Below, piece by piece: positions 8,621 through 16,443 of a stretch of 34,489 nt of DNA (the stretch's first letter is position 1; the number at the start of each line of letters is the position of its first letter). Both the position numbers and the translations under genes were made by a program. The DNA is from PNAI01 sp964575715 (GTDB taxonomy: Bacteria > Pseudomonadota > Alphaproteobacteria > Rhizobiales > Xanthobacteraceae): positions 1 to 34,489 of the forward strand of contig CAZNSG010000060.1 of assembly GCA_964575715.1 (NCBI GenBank), given 5' to 3'. Under the pieces are notes generated by a model. That model had not been told where the DNA came from and made no database searches. It worked only from the letters and a program-made list of their open reading frames with translations.

Positions 8621-8708
8621 GGAACACCTCGTTTAGAATTGGGAATAAATCTGCGAATCCCCGGGGAGAACCGAACGTATGAACGCCGCGCGCAAGCGTC
8701 AAGGCGGC

Positions 8709-11700
8709 TTACGCGTGGCTGATTGTGGCTAACGCGGCGTCCAGGGAGGCGGCCGGAATCTCCATTAATTGAGGGACTTCGGTCCATACCAGCACCGCGC
8801 GCACCGGCCGGTCCTTGTAGAGGCGCGCCAGCACCGCGCGATAGAGCGCAAGCTGCGTGACATAACCCGGATAGCGATTCTTCGCTTCCTCAAAGGTGCG
8901 CGGCGCCGGCCGGTTGGTCTTGTAATCGGCGATCAGCACGGCTTCCGGCGTGATCGCTAGCCGGTCCACTTGGCCCGAGATCGGATGTGTGCCTAACCGT
9001 CCCACAATTGGCAATTCCGCGCGGCTGCCCGGCGCGAACAGCGCGGCAAAATTTGGCGCATCAAGCACCGCCTGTACTTGGCGCAAGATTTCGTCGTGCT
9101 CGGCCTCGCTCAACTCCCGCCCGGCGTGAGCAAGGAATCGGTGCGCCGCGTTCGCGCGCCGTTCCGTCGCAATATCGGGCAAGGATTGCATCAACCGATG
9201 CACGAGATTGCCGCGCCGCAGCGCGAACTCCCTCTCCCCGCGTGCACCCGAACTCGGGTTTACCCGAGTTCGGTCACCTATTAAGCGGTCGAAGTCGGAT
9301 ACATCCGACTTCGACTGGAGAGGGTCGGGGTGAGGGGGCGTTTCGAAATGCTCAGATCGTAGCGATGCCCCCTCACCCGGATCGCTTCGCGATCCGACCT
9401 CTCCCCGCGCGCGGGGAGAGGTGAACACGTCTTCGAAGGCGCGCGACGGAGAAATCACGATGGGTTTTGACGCTTCTGTGGGTGCGTCGCGCATCAGCCA
9501 CGGCGGAAGCACGCTCGGCTTTGATTCCGAGTCGGGCGTCTTTGCCGGAACCGCGGGTTCCACCGGCATCTTGCGATAGCGCCACACCGTGCCCTCGCCA
9601 TCGTCCGCCGGTTCTTCAGCCAAGTCCGCAGCGAGCGCATCGTGCACGAGATCGTACCAGCAGCCTTCCGGGCGTCGATCCTCGCCCTCGGTGCCGCAGA
9701 CAATCAACTGCTCGGCGGCACGCGTCATTGCAACGTAAAGCAGCCGGCGGTATTCGTCCTCGGCCGCCTTATGCGCCGCCGCGCGCGCTTCCGCCATCGG
9801 TCCGATGTCGTCGTTCTTGGGGCCGGCCCAGATCAGGCAGTCCGGCGCGCCCGGCGCAGCCTGCGCGACCGGCACCGCTAAAAGCCGCGGCGGATGCCAG
9901 CCTTTCGGCGGAGTCGTGGTGTCGGCGAGGATCACCGTGCGCGCCTCCAGCCCCTTGGCGCCGTGCACCGTCATCACCCGCACCTCATCGCGCGCGATTT
10001 CCATGTCGCGCTTGATGCTTGTGCGCGCCGCGCGCAGCCAGGCGGCAAAGCCCTGCAGCGATGGCGTCTCGCCGCGCTCATAGTCCAATGCAAGATTGAG
10101 AAATTCATCGAGCGCATCGGTTGCCTCGTGCCCGAGCCGCGCCAGGAAGCGCTTGCGTCCGCCTTGCGCATTGAGCAGCCGCGCGTAGAAGACAAACGGC
10201 GTCTCATGCTTCGCCGCCTGTGCGAGCCGATCGAGCCGCGCCGCGGCCTCCGCGAACAATGGATCATCTCCGGCCTTGGTCTTTAGCGCCGCGCGCAGCG
10301 TGCCTTTACGGTTCCACGCGACGTCGAACAAATGCTCGTCGTCGAGGCCGAACAGCGGGCTCTTGAGCACACTCGCGAGCGCCAGATCGTCGTCCGGCAG
10401 CAGCAACGCATCCGCAAGCGCGATCAGATCCATCACCGCCATATGCTCGCTCAGCACCAGACGGTCGGCGCCTGCCACCGCGATGCTGGCATCTTTGAGC
10501 GCGCGGATGATGGCCTCGAATTGCGCTCCGCGCCGCCGCACCAGGATCAGCACTTCGCCCGGCCGCGCGCCCCGCCGCAGCCAAAGGCCGATCGTCTTGG
10601 CGATCTTGCGCGCGAGCCGCACCTGCGGGCTGGTTTGCGTGAGTGAATCGAACGGCGCATCCCAGCCTTCGATCTCGCGTGTTTGGTCGGGCCTGAGCAG
10701 CGGCCAGATTTCAACCAGACCCGGCGCTGCGTCTTCCAGCGCCACATGCGGCGGCACGCCGGTCTCGTCCGTAGTGACGCTCATGAACACGGCGCGCGCC
10801 CGAAACACCTCATCGACCGCGCCGAGCACGTTCGCGCCGGAGCGGAACGAATGCCCGAATGTGCGATAGACAAATTCAAGTTTGCTTTCGCGATGCGCGC
10901 GCTCGAAATGCCGCCGCATTTCGGCGAACTTGAGCGGCGCCGCGCCCTGGAACGAGAAGATCGATTGCTTCTCGTCGCCGACCGCGAAGATCGTCCGTTT
11001 CACCAGGCCGCGCGCGCCGGCGCCGGCGGTGAATTCCCCCACCAGCCTGCTGATGATGTTCCATTGCTTGGGGCTGGTGTCCTGCGCTTCATCGATCAGC
11101 ACATGGTCGATGCCGCGGTCGAGCCTGTAGTGCACCCATTCCGCCGACGTGGTTGAAAGCAAGGCCAGCGTCTTGTCGATCAGGTCGTCGTAGTCGAGCA
11201 GGCCGCGCCGTTCTTTTTCGGCGCGAAAGCGCTCTATCACATCGGAAGCAATGGTGATGAGGGCTGCGGTGCGGTCGCGCACCGCGATGGCGCGCTGGCG
11301 CTCGATCAACGCGCAGATGCGATCTTGTTCCGCAATTAAGCGCTCAAAAAGCGCCGGGTGCCTGGTTTGGATCGTCTGGGTGACGATGCGCGCGCGCCGT
11401 GCACGTTCTTTGGTGCAGAAAATATCGAGATAGACATCGCGGCGGTCGCTATGGGCGAGCTTCGCCAGCGATGCAAATCTGGCGCTCTGCTCCTTGTCGG
11501 TTTTTGATCCTTCCGCCAGCGCTGCGGCAAACGCCGGCCATTCCGCTGGCTTGATCGGCGTCGTGCCAAAGAGTTCCGTCTCGAATATTTCTTTGCTGTC
11601 CGTCGGGTCGACCCCAAGCACGCGCGAAAGCTGCGCGATCGTTGCCTCCACGCCGCCCGCCGCCTTGATCCACGCGGTGAGCTTGTCGCGCTTGGCAATC

Positions 11701-12305
11701 GCCTCGCCCAGCAAATCACGAAATGTCTGATCGGCCGCGGCGGCAATTGCAACCGCCAGTGCACGCCCGCGCGGGCTGTCCGGACGCGCCGCCGCATCGA
11801 GCAAGCTCGCAAGACAAAGCCGGTCGAGCAGTTTCGCCTCGGCCGCTTCGTCCAGCACGGTGAAGCGGGCGGCGACGTTGGCCTCGAACGGAAACAGATG
11901 CAGCAGATGCGCGCAGAAGGCGTGAATGGTCTGTACTTTCAGCCCGCCCGGAGTCTCCAGCGCGAGCGCGAACAATTGCCGCGCCCGCGCGCGCAAGCCG
12001 GCGTCGATCTTGCCGGCTCCGATTATTCTCATCGCGTCGTCGAGTGCGCCATCGTCGAGCGCTGTCCAATCAGAAAGCGTGTCGAACACCCGGTTCGCCA
12101 TGTTCGCCGCCGCCGCCTTGGTGAAGGTGATGCAAAGGATACGCGCCGGATCGACGCCCGAGAGCAGCAGCCGGATCACGCGCTGGGCGAGCACATGCGT
12201 CTTGCCCGAGCCGGCATTGGCCGCAACCCAGGCGGAGACGTTCGGATCGGACGCCGCGACCTGCGCGCGGCTTACCGCCTCGGGGATGGTGCGCGCTGCG
12301 CTCAT
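8709..12305 (-). CDS. addA: AddA helicase/nuclease, with an in-frame palindromic insertion
   Basis: 1198 residues. UvrD/Rep-type helicase subunit of the AddAB double-strand-break repair enzyme. Walker A is ANAGSGKTHVL (about 30-40). Other motifs are LITIA..., DHVLIDEAQDTSP, FAVGDEKQSIFSFQGA, VMTVHGAKGLEA and YVAMTRA. The C-terminal RecB-like nuclease shows LIADYKTNRP. Start ATG 12305 overlaps the addB stop (ATGA); the open frame to 12392 is rejected. Between the helicase and nuclease parts (about residues 962-1025), a palindromic repeat is translated in frame, giving low-complexity residues such as FTSPRARGEVGSRSDPGEG. Rhizobial AddA proteins should align without this block. Confidence 0.95.
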   Translation of the reverse strand: MSAARTIPEAVSRAQVAASDPNVSAWVAANAGSGKTHVLAQRVIRLLLSGVDPARILCITFTKAAAANMANRVFDTLSDWTALDDGALDDAMRIIGAGKIDAGLRARARQLFALALETPGGLKVQTIHAFCAHLLHLFPFEANVAARFTVLDEAAEAKLLDRLCLASLLDAAARPDSPRGRALAVAIAAAADQTFRDLLGEAIAKRDKLTAWIKAAGGVEATIAQLSRVLGVDPTDSKEIFETELFGTTPIKPAEWPAFAAALAEGSKTDKEQSARFASLAKLAHSDRRDVYLDIFCTKERARRARIVTQTIQTRHPALFERLIAEQDRICALIERQRAIAVRDRTAALITIASDVIERFRAEKERRGLLDYDDLIDKTLALLSTTSAEWVHYRLDRGIDHVLIDEAQDTSPKQWNIISRLVGEFTAGAGARGLVKRTIFAVGDEKQSIFSFQGAAPLKFAEMRRHFERAHRESKLEFVYRTFGHSFRSGANVLGAVDEVFRARAVFMSVTTDETGVPPHVALEDAAPGLVEIWPLLRPDQTREIEGWDAPFDSLTQTSPQVRLARKIAKTIGLWLRRGARPGEVLILVRRRGAQFEAIIRALKDASIAVAGADRLVLSEHMAVMDLIALADALLLPDDDLALASVLKSPLFGLDDEHLFDVAWNRKGTLRAALKTKAGDDPLFAEAAARLDRLAQAAKHETPFVFYARLLNAQGGRKRFLARLGHEATDALDEFLNLALDYERGETPSLQGFAAWLRAARTSIKRDMEIARDEVRVMTVHGAKGLEARTVILADTTTPPKGWHPPRLLAVPVAQAAPGAPDCLIWAGPKNDDIGPMAEARAAAHKAAEDEYRRLLYVAMTRAAEQLIVCGTEGEDRRPEGCWYDLVHDALAADLAEEPADDGEGTVWRYRKMPVEPAVPAKTPDSESKPSVLPPWLMRDAPTEASKPIVISPSRAFEDVFTSPRARGEVGSRSDPGEGASLRSEHFETPPHPDPLQSKSDVSDFDRLIGDRTRVNPSSGARGEREFALRRGNLVHRLMQSLPDIATERRANAAHRFLAHAGRELSEAEHDEILRQVQAVLDAPNFAALFAPGSRAELPIVGRLGTHPISGQVDRLAITPEAVLIADYKTNRPAPRTFEEAKNRYPGYVTQLALYRAVLARLYKDRPVRAVLVWTEVPQLMEIPAASLDAALATISHA
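9228..9424. repeat. CCCTCTCCCC palindromic repeat inside addA, copy B
   Basis: The terminal arms CCTCTCCCCGCG (9231-9242) and CGCGGGGAGAGG (9410-9421) are perfect. Inner arms are ggtgaggggg and ccccctcacc. Two smaller palindromes are nested in its left half: 9248-9273 (arms CCGAACTCGGG) and 9288-9315 (arms GTCGAAGTCGGAT). The whole element is open in the addA frame, with no stop codon, so it is translated into about 64 extra residues. It belongs to the same family as the intergenic copies at 6477, 18166 and 24741. Confidence 0.85.
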
Positions 12306-15300
12306 GTCCCGCCCGCCTCGTCCGCGCCGCCGTATTGCGACCATTCCTTCACGCGCGCGAGATGATCGTAATCGCCGTAGCGCCCCTTCCATTTTGGCAA
12401 CACCAGCGGCAGATAGGGTTGGTTCTCGTCCGTAAAGCGGGTTACGAGAACTTTGAGCTTCTCAAAGGCGCGATCGGCTTCCGCGTCGGGCGTGCTGTCC
12501 TTGAACACGATCTCCTTTTCATTTCCCGCCGGTTCGCCGCCTTTGAGCCCGACGTACATGATCTCGGCAATCGACGCGCCCGCGGCGATGCCGGGGAAGC
12601 CGCCGCAGCGCAGCATGGCCGCTTCGAGCGTCAGCTGCGGCGCAAGCCCAATGCGCACCTGTTTCTCGCTCGGCGCTTGGCCGGTCTTGTAATCGAGAAT
12701 GGCGTAAGTGCCGTCCTTGCGCTGCTCGATGCGGTCGGCGCGCGCGGTCAGCCGGAATGTGCGCGCACCGAGCGCAATGTCGATGCGGCCGCCGATTTCC
12801 GCATGCAGTTTTGCGATGCCGGCGCGCCGCGCCTGTTCGAAGCCGGCGAACCAATGCGCGATGCGGACAAAGCGCGGCCACCAGAACGCGCGCGCTTCCG
12901 GGTAATCGGCCAGCGCCGCGAACTGCTGCTCGCCAATTGCGATCAGCGCGGCGGCCGGATCGGCCGGCAGGCCAGCGGCGAATTTTTGCGTGAACGCGCC
13001 GATCGCCGCGTGCATGACGGTGCCGCGATCGGCCGCGCCCGGCGGCGTGTCGACCGGATCAAGCGGGACAAGCCGCAACACGCGCTTGGCATAGATGGTG
13101 TAGGGATCGCGCAGCCAATCCTCGATTTCGGTGACGCTCAGTTGCGTTGGCCGCGCGGCGAGCGGCGGCTTCGGCGCCGGGCGCTCCGCCGGCTTGCTCT
13201 CGCTCGGCCGGTCGAGCGCGCGCGCCAGCGCAAGATATTTCTCGCCGCGCGACCGCGCGGCCGCCCATCGCGCCGGACCCGCCACCGCCGCAAGCCGCTG
13301 CACAAAACGCGACGCCACCGTCGGCGCGCCGGCGAGCTTGCTCGCCCGCGTCAGGATGACTTCGCGATGGCCCAGCGCCTGCGCGAAATCATGCGCGGAA
13401 AGCCCGATACGCAGTTCCGGCAGATCGAGCGCGAGCGCATGCCGCATCGGCCGGCTGAGCCAAGGGTCCGCGCGCGCCTCCGGCGGCCACACGCCCTCGA
13501 CCAGGCCGCCGAGCACCATGCGATCGACCGATTGCAGCCGCGCTTCGAGCGGACCGAAGATGCGCACGCGCACGTTTTTCTGCGGCCCTCGCACCACCCG
13601 GTCGGCAATGATGGCGTAAAACAGCTCAGCATAATCGGCCGGCGCCACGGCTAGACGGCTGGCTCTGCCGATGTCCTCGAATGCAGCGGCAAGCGCCACA
13701 CCATCGGCATCGGTGAAAACCGCGCCGACGCTCGTGTTATCTTTGCTCAAGGAATCGATGACGGCGCGATGGCGCGCGGAAAGCTCTGCAAATGACATTA
13801 GCGCCGCACCGTGAGTTTCCAGCGGCGCCAGTGCGGTCTTGAGTTGCCCAATGAGATCAGCGGCGGCATCGAGCTCTAAATCTAAGAGTTCGGTGCGAGG
13901 ATCGGACCGGTGCAGCGCGCAAGTCTCGCCCCGCTTGAATTTCTCAAGCTCCGCCCGGAAGCTTGCGAAGGCGTGCGCGAGCCCCGCGCTGCCTTCCTTC
14001 GGGCGCGGCCCGCGCAGGATCGCGCATTCAAGCGCCACGATTGCGCGCGCATGGCTGCCCTCGCTTGCGTTGAGCCGCAACAGCGGATGCTTGAGCAGCG
14101 CCAGCAGCGTCACCGGCGCCAACCCTTCAAGCGCGGCCGCAGCGGCGAGCCGCGCGAACACCCCAGCGGGCATGTCAGCGAGCGCTTCACCGCCGGAATC
14201 CTCCACCGCGACGTTCCAGCGCGCGAGCGCTGCGAGCACGCGGCGCCCAAGCGCGCGATCGGGCGTGACCAGCGCCGCGGTCTTGCCGGGCTCCTCGACT
14301 GCCTCGCGCAGCGCCACCGCAATCGCGGCCGCTTCCTCTTCGGCATTGGCGGCCTCGATCATGGCGACCCCGGCCAGCGCCGCGTCCGCCTGGGCGGAAA
14401 AATCCGTAGCGCCTAAGCGCTCCTGCCAGCGCTCGGTCGCGGCCGCCGGCCGCAGCGCCTCGGAAACGACGATCTCGCGATTGTGCGATTGAGGCGGAGC
14501 AAGCTCACGTACCATTTCACGATCGATGCCAATGCGGCGGAGCAATACCCCCATGGCGAATTGCGGATGGCCGGGCGATGGATGGCCGCGCTCGCGCTCG
14601 CCCGCGATCAGGTCCCACGCGGCCGTATCGAGGTGCATGTCGAGCCCGGGCAGCACCACCGCGCCCTGCGGCAGCTTGGCGATGGTCGCGAGCAGCGCCG
14701 CGGTCGACGGCATCGAGCCGGTCGAACCCGCGGCGATTACCGGGCCGTCGTGGCTTGCCGCCAGCCGCGCGGCTTCCGCCGCAATCAGCCGGTCGCGCCG
14801 CTCCGTCGGTTCGATCCTGCCGCGTTCGGTCAGGATTGCCGGCCATTGCTCGCGCGCGATTTTGAGAAACTTCAGCGTAAGCTGCCAGTATTCGTCCAGT
14901 TCATCGGGAACCAGACCGTCGAGCTTGGTCCACGGCACCTGCCGCGTGGTCATATCGTCCATCAGGCGGGCAAGATCGTCGGCGAGCGCGAGCGCGGCGG
15001 CCGGGCTGTTGGCGACCAGCGAGGCGCCGCTCTCCCCGCGCATCTCGGCCGAGCCCGCCCATTTAAGCACCAGCTCGGCCAGCAGTATTCTTCGCTCGAA
15101 CCGGTCGAGCGCCTCGGGGAGTTCGAGCGCTGCATGGGCGAGCCCCCCGGTCGCCGCATCGGCAAAGATGATCTCGTCTTCGTCAATGGCGCCGATGGCG
15201 ACAATGCGCGGCAGGATCGCGGCCTCGCCGCCGATGGCGTCGAGAAACAGTTCGCGCGCCAAGCGGCACGCCCGCTGCGTCGGCAGATAGAGCGTGGCGG

Positions 15301-15433
15301 CGGCGAGCGCGAGCGGATCGCGCGCGGCGGGAAAGCCGGGCACGATCCGGCCCTCCGCCAGCGCGGCAATCAGCGTCGGCAGGAACGGCGCCGAAGCCGG
15401 AATGGTGAACACGCGGGGCGTGGGATTCGTCAT
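12302..15433 (-). CDS. addB: AddB, nuclease subunit of AddAB
   Basis: 1043 residues, the usual length for the alphaproteobacterial double-strand-break repair protein AddB. The N-terminus (RVFTIPASAPFLPTLIAAL) and PTQRACRLARELFLDA match the family. The region KNVRVRIFGPLEARLQ, then GLVEGVWPPEARADPWLSRPM, lies in the middle. The C-terminal PD-(D/E)XK nuclease has YAILDYKTGQAP (D and K of the motif). I see no Walker A, and no Cys cluster like the iron-sulfur site of Bacillus AddB. Its stop overlaps the addA start by 4 nt. With AddA it processes broken DNA ends for RecA. Confidence 0.95.
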   Translation of the reverse strand: MTNPTPRVFTIPASAPFLPTLIAALAEGRIVPGFPAARDPLALAAATLYLPTQRACRLARELFLDAIGGEAAILPRIVAIGAIDEDEIIFADAATGGLAHAALELPEALDRFERRILLAELVLKWAGSAEMRGESGASLVANSPAAALALADDLARLMDDMTTRQVPWTKLDGLVPDELDEYWQLTLKFLKIAREQWPAILTERGRIEPTERRDRLIAAEAARLAASHDGPVIAAGSTGSMPSTAALLATIAKLPQGAVVLPGLDMHLDTAAWDLIAGERERGHPSPGHPQFAMGVLLRRIGIDREMVRELAPPQSHNREIVVSEALRPAAATERWQERLGATDFSAQADAALAGVAMIEAANAEEEAAAIAVALREAVEEPGKTAALVTPDRALGRRVLAALARWNVAVEDSGGEALADMPAGVFARLAAAAALEGLAPVTLLALLKHPLLRLNASEGSHARAIVALECAILRGPRPKEGSAGLAHAFASFRAELEKFKRGETCALHRSDPRTELLDLELDAAADLIGQLKTALAPLETHGAALMSFAELSARHRAVIDSLSKDNTSVGAVFTDADGVALAAAFEDIGRASRLAVAPADYAELFYAIIADRVVRGPQKNVRVRIFGPLEARLQSVDRMVLGGLVEGVWPPEARADPWLSRPMRHALALDLPELRIGLSAHDFAQALGHREVILTRASKLAGAPTVASRFVQRLAAVAGPARWAAARSRGEKYLALARALDRPSESKPAERPAPKPPLAARPTQLSVTEIEDWLRDPYTIYAKRVLRLVPLDPVDTPPGAADRGTVMHAAIGAFTQKFAAGLPADPAAALIAIGEQQFAALADYPEARAFWWPRFVRIAHWFAGFEQARRAGIAKLHAEIGGRIDIALGARTFRLTARADRIEQRKDGTYAILDYKTGQAPSEKQVRIGLAPQLTLEAAMLRCGGFPGIAAGASIAEIMYVGLKGGEPAGNEKEIVFKDSTPDAEADRAFEKLKVLVTRFTDENQPYLPLVLPKWKGRYGDYDHLARVKEWSQYGGADEAGGT

Positions 15434-15514
15434 GCTGAATCATACATGTTTTGCGCGGCCGCACGCCGCAAGCGCAAGCGGCAAATCACGGCCTAGAGAA
15501 AGCACAAAATATCA

Positions 15515-15590
15515 CTAGTGTCCCGAATCCGAAGTTCGCTTATATTCTCAGCACCCCCGTTAGCGAACTTCGGATTCGAAAGGACACTAG
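15515..15590. repeat. CTAGTGT-ended hairpin element 1
   Basis: A 76-bp inverted repeat. Ends CTAGTGTCC (15515-15523) and GGACACTAG (15582-15590) pair exactly. Inner arms GAATCCGAAGTTCGCT (15525-15540) and AGCGAACTTCGGATTC (15562-15577) pair exactly around a 21-nt loop. It lies between addB and the murU-like gene. Confidence 0.85.
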
Positions 15591-15602
15591 CAATGTATGA
15601 TT

Positions 15603-15681
15603 CTAGTGTGGTTTTGGTTCAGAAGTTCCCTTGACGGACTCAGAGGCGGGGATGAAGGGAACTTCTGAACCACCACACTAG
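15603..15681. repeat. CTAGTGT-ended hairpin element 2
   Basis: A 79-bp inverted repeat starting 12 nt after element 1. Ends CTAGTGTGG (15603-15611) and CCACACTAG (15673-15681) pair exactly. Inner arms GGTTCAGAAGTTCCCTT (15616-15632) and AAGGGAACTTCTGAACC (15655-15671) pair exactly. It has the same ends and architecture as element 1 but a different inner stem, so it is a sister type rather than a copy. It ends 4 nt from the murU-like stop codon. Confidence 0.85.
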
Positions 15682-15685
15682 GACA

Positions 15686-16426
15686 TCACATCGCGCTGGC
15701 TCGGATCGCGTCCTCGGCGATGGCGATGGCTTCCGGCGTGCCCACATGCATCCACACGCCTTCGAGCCGCAGCCCGAAAAGCCGTCCGGTCTCTTGCGCC
15801 CGGTCGAACAGCTTTGTGAGCGAAAACGCGCCCTCCGGCGCGCCCTTGAACAGCTCGGGCGTCAAGATCGCGGCGCCGGCATAGACAAAAGGCGCGACCT
15901 CGCGCTCGACGCGTCGAGCCAGGCGGCCATCGGGCAGCATGCGATAGTCGCCGCGCCCAAAATAGCCGATGCTGGTCGCCGTAGGCGCGAGCAGCAAGAG
16001 CGCGTCCATGCCGGCCGGATCGAAACCGGCGGCAAGCCGATCGAGGTTAGGCCGCACTCCGTCGATCCAGATCGTGTCGGAATTGATATGAAAGAACGGA
16101 TCTGGCCCTAACTTGCCAAGCGCCATAACCACGCCGCCGCCGGTATCGAGCAGCCGCTCGCGCTCGTCGGAAATGACGATCTGCGGCTGCTGGCGCGCGG
16201 CCAGGTGCCGCTCAAGCTGATCGGCGAAGTAATGCACATTGACCACGGCGCGCTCGACCCCGGCCGCGGCCAGCCGGTCGAGCACGTGATCGATCAGCGC
16301 CTTGCCGCCGACGGCGACCAAGGGCTTGGGAATGCGATCGGTGATCGGCCGCATGCGCTCGCCCTTACCGGCCGCGAGCACCATGGCGCCGCGCGGATTG
16401 GGCCTTATGCCGGGTTGCGTTGTCAT
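15686..16426 (-). CDS. murU: Sugar-1-phosphate nucleotidyltransferase, probable MurU
   Basis: 246 residues. Nucleotidyltransferase fold with AMVLAAGKGERMRPITD (signature for nucleotide binding), IPKPLVAVGGKALIDHVLDRL, the metal-site HINSDTIW and WMHVGTPEA near the end. It lies 17 nt after a gene whose second half resembles the kinase AmgK. The AmgK-MurU pair phosphorylates MurNAc and converts it to UDP-MurNAc in peptidoglycan recycling, so MurU is the best assignment by family plus context. The sugar specificity cannot be read from sequence alone. Start ATG 16426 is chosen because the conserved domain begins 14 residues later. Confidence 0.8.
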   Translation of the reverse strand: MTTQPGIRPNPRGAMVLAAGKGERMRPITDRIPKPLVAVGGKALIDHVLDRLAAAGVERAVVNVHYFADQLERHLAARQQPQIVISDERERLLDTGGGVVMALGKLGPDPFFHINSDTIWIDGVRPNLDRLAAGFDPAGMDALLLLAPTATSIGYFGRGDYRMLPDGRLARRVEREVAPFVYAGAAILTPELFKGAPEGAFSLTKLFDRAQETGRLFGLRLEGVWMHVGTPEAIAIAEDAIRASAM

Positions 16427-16443
16427 GCCGGCTGCCGTTCGCT

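Noticed and set aside
12335..13654. 439-residue plus-strand frame opposite addB
   Set aside because: Arginine-rich antisense shadow; addB is clear on the minus strand.
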